From an uncultured Chryseolinea sp. (lineage in GTDB: Bacteria > Bacteroidota > Bacteroidia > Cytophagales > Cyclobacteriaceae): a DNA stretch of 6,091 bases. The position numbers and the translations under genes were made by a program. The stretch is taken from positions 1-6,091 of the forward strand of contig CAMLER010000331.1 in assembly GCA_946478915.1 (NCBI GenBank). The letters run 5' to 3'. Shown here piece by piece: positions 1 to 6,091 of this stretch. Position 1 is the first letter of the stretch. Each line of letters starts with the position of its first letter. The notes beneath the pieces were generated by a model that was not told the origin of the DNA, did not search any database, and saw nothing but the letters and a program-made list of their open reading frames with translations.

Positions 1-1022
1 TGCGTATATTGACCACCATTCTCTCTGACTCCAGGCAAATATCCTTTAATGTACCCGGGATCCATCTCCCCCTTGTCAAAGGGCGGCTCCAGCAATTGTA
101 TCAAACCTTTATCGCGATTGATAAGATACTCGTCAACCGACTTCATCGCTATTTGTGTACGTTTCTTTGGTGCAGCACCGGAAATAATGGACCAGCTTTG
201 AGCGATGGAATCAATCATACAATCGTCATTTTGTGATGAGCCTAGCGGCGTCCCGTCATCAAAATACGCCCGGCGATACCATTTTCCATCCCATCCATGT
301 TCCTCAATATTTTTTCTCAACTCAGCAGCGTTTGCTTCCAATTTTTCCACAAAGTCGTTGTCGTTTCGAAGTTTGGCAACCGGAATGAACCGCATTAATA
401 CATCGTAAAGGAAAAAGCCCAACCAAACACTTTCACCCTGGCCGTGGATACCGACCATATTCATTCCATCATTCCAGTCACCCGACCCGATTAGCGGGAG
501 CCCATGTCTGCCAAATCTAAAGGCATGTTCGATTGCGCGTTTGCAATGATCGAACAGACTTGCCCGCGTTTCCGAAGTAATGGGCAGATCATAATACGAT
601 TCCTCATGTGCGTTGAGCGGCCGTCCCTCCAGAAAGGGAACAGCTTCATCGAGAATGTTAACGTCACCTGTCGTGTCGACATACCTGCTGGTGACGTAGG
701 GTAGCCATACAAAATCATCAGAGCAAAGTGTGCGAACACCTCGTCCTACTGGTGGATGCCACCAATGCTGTACGTCACCTTCTCTGAATTGCCGCGAAGC
801 AGCCAGCAAGATCTGCTCGCGCGTTAGCCGGTGATCGGCATGCATCAGCGCGAGCACATCCTGAAGTTGGTCGCGGAACCCGAACGCACCGCCAGACTGA
901 TAAAAGCCACTGCGGCCCCACAATCGGCACGACAATACCTGGTACACCAGCCATCCGTTGGACAGAATATTCAATGATTCATCCGGCGTTTCAATCTGGA
1001 GGGCGCCTAGCGTCTTCTGCCA
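1..1022 (-). other. ndvB: GH94 phosphorylase (alpha/alpha)6 barrel, truncated by the window
   Basis: Residues about 1690-2029 hold the catalytic barrel that shortens beta-1,2-glucan chains by phosphorolysis and so controls ring size. QSGGAFGFRDQLQD (1731-1744, bases 858-899) is the donor-subsite motif, with Asp1740 expected to bind the glucose unit. QHWWHPP (1774-1780) and TLCSDDFVWLPY (1787-1798) are further family signatures. GSGDWNDGMN (1868-1877, bases 459-488) contains the general-acid aspartate. The window ends after NGGQYT; the next codon starts CA, which fits the conserved histidine that binds phosphate in this family. All visible signature residues are intact, so I infer an active phosphorylase. 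The end of the barrel and the C-terminal domain lie before base 1. Confidence 0.92.
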
Positions 1023-4000
1023 AAAAACGTGCATATTCTCAAGCGCCTGCGCAGCTACTTTGGTCCCTCGGGTCTGTTTGATGGTCCGTTCCGCTTCATA
1101 TCTGTCTTTGCCTGCGCCGATCCTGAAGACTACCTCTCGCGTACTGCCGTCTTCTAGCTCGAAGGGTACCTGGATGGCGGCGCACGGATCCAAACCCGCT
1201 CCCCATTTTCCAGACAATTTTGATCTTCGCATACCGTCCGGCGCATTCAGCGTTCCATTTCGCCCGATAAAATCTGAGCGGTCAGCTGTAAAACTTGATT
1301 GTAGTTCATCCACATCAAAAAATGCAACGCGATTCGGGAACTCGGTATTGTAAGCATTTTTTGCGATCAGGGCACCCGTTGTGGAGTCTAGTTCAGTAAC
1401 AATGTGCATCGCAGATTTTGAACGCAAACTTTCAAGAACCCACTCGATGTATCCCGTCGCTGACAGCTTGCGTGTTCTGCCGGAAACATTTCTCACTTTA
1501 ATCGACACAAATTTTACAGGTGCCTCGATATCAACATAAATACGTGTCTCCGTCATGATACCGTCGTGAGCGTTTTCAAACAAGGAATAGCCATATCCAT
1601 GTCTTGTCCTATAAGTGGCTTTGTTGCGACGAGGAAAGGGTAAGGGTGACCAGAAGTCTCCGCTTTCTTCATCCCGGATATAAAATGCTTCCCCGCAGCC
1701 ATCGCTTACCGGATCATTATGCCATGGTGTAATCCTAAAGCTGTGAGCATTTTCAGCCCAGGTGTATGATGACCCGCTCTCACTTACAATCGTTCCGAAA
1801 TTTCGGTTAGCCATAACGTTGATCCACGGCAGGGGGGTGTTATGTCCTTTTCTGGTGGTGATGACATACTCTTTTCCGTCCGGTGTGAATCCACCCACTC
1901 CATTTTGAAAGATCAGCTCCTTTATTGCTGGAAGCTTGCTGATCGCCGGTGCATAGGCTTGAATTCCGGTCAGATATGGTATGGATGTTTTTGACGCCAC
2001 TTTGCGATTGACCTGGTCGGCCAAACTTCCACGACTATCTGAAATAATAACCCGCGCGACGGCTTGAAGCAATACACGGTCCTCGGCGGTGACCTGATCC
2101 ACAGGACGAACAAAAATCCTTCCCTGCCTTTCCGGGGTGTTAATGCCAATACCAGCGGCGATAAGTCCCTGAATTTGCTCCTGCAATACTTGTCGATATC
2201 CGCTTGGATCCTCATTCAAAATTACGAGGTCAGCAGCAAAACCCTTCAAATGCCAGTACGCCTGCGCCTGAACCAGCTGTTTGATAAGTGTGATGTTATT
2301 GCTATCAGAAACCTGCAACAAAACAATTGGCAGGTCGCCAGAGATAGAATAACTCCACAAAGCTGATTGACCGCGTTGGTTTTTAATCAGGATGTTGGAG
2401 TTCGCCCTCAGGGCGGGGTTCATATAAATTACCGAGCTTGCCAGCCTGCCGTAAAGTTCAGCATCTTCTTCGGTGGCATTGATCTGCCTGAGAACGACTT
2501 GACTATGGGTCCACGACAGTTCAAAAGCACGGTCACGCATGTTCCGGTCCTGGTATTTATCTATGAGATATTGGCTTGAATCCCGTGATTCAGCCATCCC
2601 GGTAACAATGTCTAAAACAATTGTATCGTCCGCCTCGACAGTAATCCGGTTTTTGATGGAAACGATCGGATCCAGGACCGATCCCTGTGAACCCGAAAGA
2701 TTTTTGTTTGCTTTTACTCCCACAGGATTCTGGAGGTTATGTCCACGGCCGGTGAATTTATTTCGGTCGGTCTCATAAGAAGTACTCGTGGACTTTCCAC
2801 GATTTAATTTCATGAGGTGGAACATCCATGGCGGTTTTTCGTCGCGCGATCGCGCACGCCTTGTGCATAAGATCCCTTCCTGATGTGGGAGAATTTCGGT
2901 CTGAACAAATAGGTTGCTGAACGCGGGATGCGACGCGTCTGCAATGTGCACTGCCATCACTGCTTCGGCATACGTTGTTAGCTCAAGCGTTGTGTTTTCT
3001 CTGGAGCGATTCGTAATATGCACCCTGCGAATCTCGATGTCGTCTTCTGGTGAAACAATAATTTCTGTATAGGTTTCGATCTCACCATCTCGCCTCCTAT
3101 ACTCCACACGCCCTTGAGAAAAGACTGCGGTATACTGATCGGCCTCCTTTAATGTCGGTTGGTGAGCGGTCGACCAGAGTTCGTCTGTATCCAGATTCCG
3201 CACATAGCAGAAAGATCCCCAGTTATCGCAAGTAGCGTCTTCTCGCCACCGCGTAACCGCCAACTCTTTCCAACGACTGTATCCTCCGCCTGCATTGGTC
3301 ATCATCACATGGTACTTTCCATTCGACAGGAACTGAACTTCCGGCGTCGGTGTGTCGGGCGTATGTATGACGCGTATCTGGGCATGTGACATTGTGGGGG
3401 TTATGTCTTCCATTTCCGTGGAAGCGGTATAATAACCGGTTGTCTTTGGAACCTGTTCTTGCAAGAGCAACAGTGCCGTCTGGAATTCAGGGTCTGCTTC
3501 GAAGCGTTTCTGCATGGGCATGTCCAGAAGCAGATAAGCCAGGGAAAGCAAGCTCATCCCCTGATGGTGGGCCATAAAACTCTGAATAACTACGTGCGAT
3601 TGCCCGCGAGGAAGGCGGGTGGGTGTATAATCTACTGCCTCGTAAAACCCGTATTTACCTTCAAAACCTGCATCGCGCATAGCTTCCAGGTTGTTGCATG
3701 CCTCCTCCGGATCGACCATAAGGGCAAGCACTGTCGCATAGGGTGCAATAACAAGATCCAGGCCCAAACCTCGCTTAAAGCCAAGGCCCGGTACGCCAAA
3801 CGCCTTATATTGATACGTTAGACTGGCGTCGACAACGTTGTAACAGGATTCGGATATTCCCCATGGGATGCTTTGTTGTTTTCCATACTCGATTTGCCTT
3901 TTTACTGTGCCTTTGCAAGTTTCGTCGAGTAAGGTATTTTCGTACGAAGGCATCACCAGCGTGGGCATCAGGTATTCAAACATCGAAGCGCTCCACGATA

Positions 4001-6091
4001 AGAGGACAGGAGTGTTCTCTGCCGTTGTCAGGCGCCGACCAAGTGCAAACCAGTTCTCCTGCGGAAGTTTTCCCTGAGCTATAGCGACGAAGGAACAAAG
4101 CCTCGCTTCCGAAGCCAGCAAGTCATAATAGCTTGCATCCCGGTGGTGATCATCAACATTGTATCCGATCGCCAATAGATGTTGACTGCTGTCGTATAAG
4201 AAGCTGTACTCCATGTCTGCGAATTCTGCACACTGGGCAGCGAGGTATTCCAGCGTTCCGATCCGTTCGCGGGCTCTTTGGCTGGCAAGCTCATGCGCAT
4301 TTGCAAGTTGACTAAGAACTGTGAGCTCTTCTGATGTTGCCTGCGCTCTAAGATCTTCCCACTGAAGTCGTATGTCTTTGTCCGCGGTTGCAAGTTCTTC
4401 CAACGTAGGGATTTCGTTAAGAAATTTCAGTGCCTTATATTTTTCCGGAATAGGAGTCGACAACCAAGGCGCAAGAAAGTCTATTTCATCGGAGATCTTT
4501 TTGATATCGTTGGAGAGACTTCTAATCCACGATCTAAGGGGCGAGCGACTGTCTTTTGCAACTGCTTCCGACGCAATATTGAGATGAATCGTAAGATCCT
4601 CCAGTCTTTTTCTTACCCCTTGTAGATTGAGTGAACTGATATCCCTGTTTTCCTCAAACACTTTCTTAAATTGAAGAATTGCAGAATGCTCATGAGGGTC
4701 AGATGCGATCGATACCCGCAATGTGTCATGCAACGCATCCATGATACCCGGGTGTAGGATTTTTTTATGCTTTAATCCCAGCAGGCCCTGTCTTAGTGTT
4801 AATAGATGTCCTGCCAGGTTACCGGAGTCAACTGTAGAAATGTAGCGCGGATGTAGAGGCCTCAGTGATTGTGTGTCGTACCAGTTGAAAAAGTGCCCAA
4901 AGTACCGGTCAAGACCTTCCATCGTTGCGAGCGTATTGCCAGTACGTTGTAACAGTTCTGTCGTAGTCGAGTATCCAAAATCATGGGCGGCAAGATTTGC
5001 AAGCAGGGAGAGTCCGATGTTTGTCGGTGACGTTCGGTGTGCAACAACTGAAATTGGGTATTCCTGCAGGTTATCCGGCGGCAACCAGTTGTCGGCTGCA
5101 CCCACGAGGTTTTCAAAAAATGCCCAGGTTTTTCTGGCAAGTTCGCGCAGGTAAAGTTGTTGTTCGGCTGTAACTTTTGTTCTACGCTTGGGTACCGGAA
5201 GACCAAGCCACCATTCAACGGTGGGAGAAACAGCCCATGCAACGATGATGGGTGCAGCAACTATTAAGGCTTCGTAGTTAAATATGATCAGGTAAATAAA
5301 AATGATTGCGGACACCGCTGGAGCAATAGCCATCGATAAGTAGGTATCTTTTAGACTTCTATCACGAATTTGGATAAGGCCGGATGGATTCCACTCGAGC
5401 AATTTCCTCCGCGATATAAGCATTCGCCAAAGTGTTCTTCCTATCGCATCCAAACTGATGTACGCCTCATAGGGTAAGCAAATGAGCGTAAATACTGATT
5501 GAAGGATATTCTTATAAGTTGATTCAAATGCATTGTTCAGATGTTGCGTGCGCTCGATCTCCGGTGGCTTGCGCATTACAGCGTTCCAGAACGATATAAT
5601 TATCGGAGGAAGTAGCACAATTCCCGTAAGGCAAGTAAGCCAAAACCATGGGTCTGGCAACACAACCCATGAAATAACGATAAGGGAAAACAAGGCGATA
5701 GGTACCAGGCTTCGTCTGAGGTTATCTGAGATCTTCCACCGCGATAAGGCCGATATAGGGTTTCGGACGATACGGTTTACACCCGGCACGAATGGCAAGA
5801 ACCAATTTCCAATTTGCCAATCCCCCCTTATCCAACGGTGTCGCCGGGCGATGTCTATCAGATATTTTGAAGGATACTCTTCATAGAATTGAACATCACT
5901 CGCAAAACCACAACGAGCATATGAGCCTTCAAGGAGGTCATGACTTAATATTCTGTTTTCCGGAAAGCGATCGCGAAGGGCTTTTTCGAAGGTGTCCACC
6001 TCATATATGCCTTTGCCTATGTACGACCCTTCTCCAAACACGTCCTGATATACATCAGAAACAACTCTGGTATACGGATCGATACCTGAAT
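1..6091 (-). CDS. ndvB: Cyclic beta-1,2-glucan synthase, internal fragment (partial at both ends)
   Basis: This is an inner-membrane enzyme that makes cyclic beta-1,2-glucan from UDP-glucose, combining polymerisation, chain-length control and ring closure in one chain. The frame is open for 2029 codons (bases 6089 to 3) and the translation is family-like throughout. Domains in order: end of GT84 (residues 1-110, RRHRW at 82-86), membrane segments (about 127-290), helical cyclisation domain (about 305-885), a first GH94-type beta-sandwich (about 900-1165) with a linker-like region, a second sandwich (about 1375-1665), and the GH94 barrel (about 1690 to the end; FRDQLQD at 1738-1744, GDWND at 1870-1874). 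Known members have about 2800-2870 residues, so I infer that roughly 650 N-terminal residues, including the GT84 DxD motif, and 150-200 C-terminal residues lie outside. No start, ribosome binding site or stop can be assigned. ndvB, chvB and cgs are names for the same family. The assignment is firm; the organism is not. Confidence 0.96.
1095..1967 (-). other. ndvB: Second GH94-type beta-sandwich domain
   Basis: Residues about 1375-1665 form the sandwich that precedes the phosphorylase barrel. Landmarks are NGVGGFTPDGKEYVITT (1396-1412), TPLPWINVMANRNFGTIVSE (1418-1437), the SYTWAENAHSFRITPWHNDP segment (1441-1460), and GEAFYIRDEESGDFWSPLP (1466-1484). In GH94 enzymes this domain packs against the barrel and contributes to dimerisation and to shaping the substrate pocket. 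The N-S-E-S-x-Y-W-E-N pattern here is strongly conserved among GH94 proteins, which makes this copy the more canonical of the two. Confidence 0.88.
1920..2594 (-). other. ndvB: Linker-like helical region between the two GH94-type sandwiches
   Basis: Residues about 1166-1390 start with a helical stretch, EEDAELYGRLASSVIYMNPA (1207-1226), and continue to LWSYSISGDLPIVLLQV (1244-1260), a segment that recurs across this enzyme family. It then reads as alternating helix and strand to LTGIQAYAP (1373-1381), where the second sandwich begins. Its place after a sandwich mirrors the helical linker that precedes the GH94 barrel, but DWND and FRDxxQD signatures are absent here. I infer a relic or repurposed linker with no catalytic role of its own. 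Confidence 0.6.
2595..3392 (-). other. ndvB: First GH94-type beta-sandwich domain
   Basis: Residues about 900-1165 are strand-rich and resemble the N-terminal beta-sandwich of GH94 phosphorylases (formerly called glycosyltransferase 36). Visible landmarks are FLSNGKYHVMMTNAGGGYSR (920-939), a WGSFCYVRNLDTDELW segment (957-972) and RRVHITNRS (1021-1029). It follows the cyclisation domain directly. The same fold recurs at about 1375-1665, so the protein carries this module twice. No catalytic barrel follows this copy; its role is presumably structural or in guiding the glucan chain, which is inference. Confidence 0.8.
3436..5177 (-). other. ndvB: Middle cyclisation domain (glucoamylase-like, GH189 type)
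   Basis: Residues about 305-885 are almost all helical and match in length and position the middle domain shown in a homologous synthase to close the glucan ring by transglycosylation with retention of anomer. Family-typical stretches are SPTNIGLSLLANLAAHDFGY (354-373), GYNVDDHHRDASYYDLLASE (642-661), the GRRL-to-MFEYLMP segment (684-709), WGISES (743-748) and MAHHQGMS (839-846). E661 (bases 4107-4109) and E747 (bases 3849-3851) are the best candidates for acid/base and nucleophile. Their spacing of 86 equals that of the two catalytic glutamates as I remember them for the Thermoanaerobacter enzyme. A charged helical stretch at about 475-585 probably forms an inserted helical bundle. Domain identity is firm; residue roles are inferred. 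Confidence 0.88.
5190..5720 (-). other. ndvB: Membrane-anchoring region with four or five hydrophobic segments
   Basis: Hydrophobic stretches are visible at about residues 127-146, 148-168, 251-271 and 272-290. A weaker one lies at about 195-213 and could be a membrane helix or an interfacial one. Arg/Lys-rich segments lie between and beside them (RRK at 227-229, KRR at 301-303). Known members of the family are polytopic inner-membrane proteins with large cytoplasmic catalytic parts. Placing this cluster directly after GT84 fits that layout and probably couples synthesis to the membrane. The number and orientation of helices are read by eye, so the topology is an estimate. Confidence 0.8.
5760..6091 (-). 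other. ndvB: C-terminal end of the GT84 glucosyltransferase domain
   Basis: Residues 1-110 are the last part of the processive, inverting glycosyltransferase module that adds glucose from UDP-glucose to the growing beta-1,2 chain. HDLLEG (residues 50-55, bases 5925-5942) supplies the acidic residues expected of the catalytic-base motif. RRHRW (residues 82-86, bases 5832-5846) is the (R/Q)xxRW motif that processive GT2-like synthases use to hold the acceptor chain. It is followed by the family-typical IRGDWQ. The D and DxD motifs that bind UDP-sugar and metal must lie beyond base 6091, so whether the module is active cannot be judged from this window alone. Confidence 0.9.

Noticed and set aside
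958..1353. Plus-strand open frame of 131 codons
   Set aside because: It lies antisense to the second sandwich and the start of the GH94 barrel, which have clear family motifs. Its own translation shows no recognisable domain, and it lacks a convincing ribosome binding site or intergenic context.
2064..2366. Plus-strand open frame of 100 codons, adjacent to another starting at 2367
   Set aside because: Both are antisense to the conserved linker block and second sandwich. The abutting arrangement is a chance result of codon structure on the other strand.
2844..2855. Perfect 12-base palindrome GCGCGATCGCGC containing GCGATCGC, with a second GCGATCGC at 5967-5974
   Set aside because: GCGATCGC is the HIP1 octamer that is abundant in many cyanobacteria. 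Two copies in 6 kb are too few to assign the host, and both lie within coding sequence (the first encodes an arginine-rich stretch), so no regulatory role is supported.
4862..5260. Minus-strand open frame of 132 codons in a different frame
   Set aside because: It overlaps the cyclisation domain in the real frame. The translation is low in recognisable motifs, and the true frame is continuous across it.
1..6091. Possibility of separate genes (glycosyltransferase, glucoamylase-like protein, phosphorylase) in an operon
   Set aside because: No stop codon occurs between the domains, and their order and spacing are those of the single-chain cyclic glucan synthase family.
1..6091. Promoters, terminators, RNA genes, insertion sequences, CRISPR arrays
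   Set aside because: The whole window is coding. I saw no tandem repeat array, tRNA-like fold, hairpin followed by a T-run between genes, or terminal inverted repeats.

Overview
The window lies entirely inside one very large minus-strand gene. Read from base 6089 down to base 3 it gives 2029 consecutive sense codons with no stop and no frameshift. Neither the start codon (beyond 6091) nor the stop codon (before base 1) is present. The protein is a cyclic beta-1,2-glucan synthase of the NdvB/ChvB/Cgs family. I recognised it from its family motifs and domain order; no database search was run. Residue numbers below refer to this fragment: residue i occupies bases 6092-3i (high end) to 6090-3i (low end).

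Layout in gene direction, from high to low coordinates. (1) About 6091-5760: the end of the GT84 glucosyltransferase domain, with HDLLEG and the RxxRW motif (RRHRW). (2) About 5720-5190: four or five hydrophobic segments that anchor the enzyme in the inner membrane. (3) About 5177-3436: the middle, all-helical cyclisation domain (glucoamylase-like, GH189 type). (4) About 3392-2595: a first GH94-type beta-sandwich, followed to about 1920 by a linker-like region without a catalytic barrel. (5) About 1967-1095: a second GH94-type beta-sandwich. (6) About 1022-1: the GH94 (alpha/alpha)6 phosphorylase barrel with FRDxxQD and GDWND. The window stops just after NGGQYT.

Together these domains describe one self-contained machine. 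The GT84 part polymerises UDP-glucose into a beta-1,2 chain on the cytoplasmic side of the membrane. The GH94 part trims the chain by phosphorolysis and so sets ring size. The middle domain closes the ring by transglycosylation. The product is a periplasmic or secreted cyclic glucan used in osmoadaptation and, in symbionts and pathogens, in host interaction.

The family suggests a Gram-negative bacterium. Base composition is near 50% GC and codon use is mixed (ATA, AGA and TTA all occur), which does not look like the high-GC rhizobia where the family was first described. I cannot name the phylum. There is no intergenic DNA, so no promoter, terminator, RNA gene, mobile element or CRISPR array is present, and no stretch is without a gene. 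Open frames on the plus strand and in the other minus frames are shadows of this gene. I found no sign of an undescribed system; the interest lies in the multidomain architecture and its preserved catalytic motifs.
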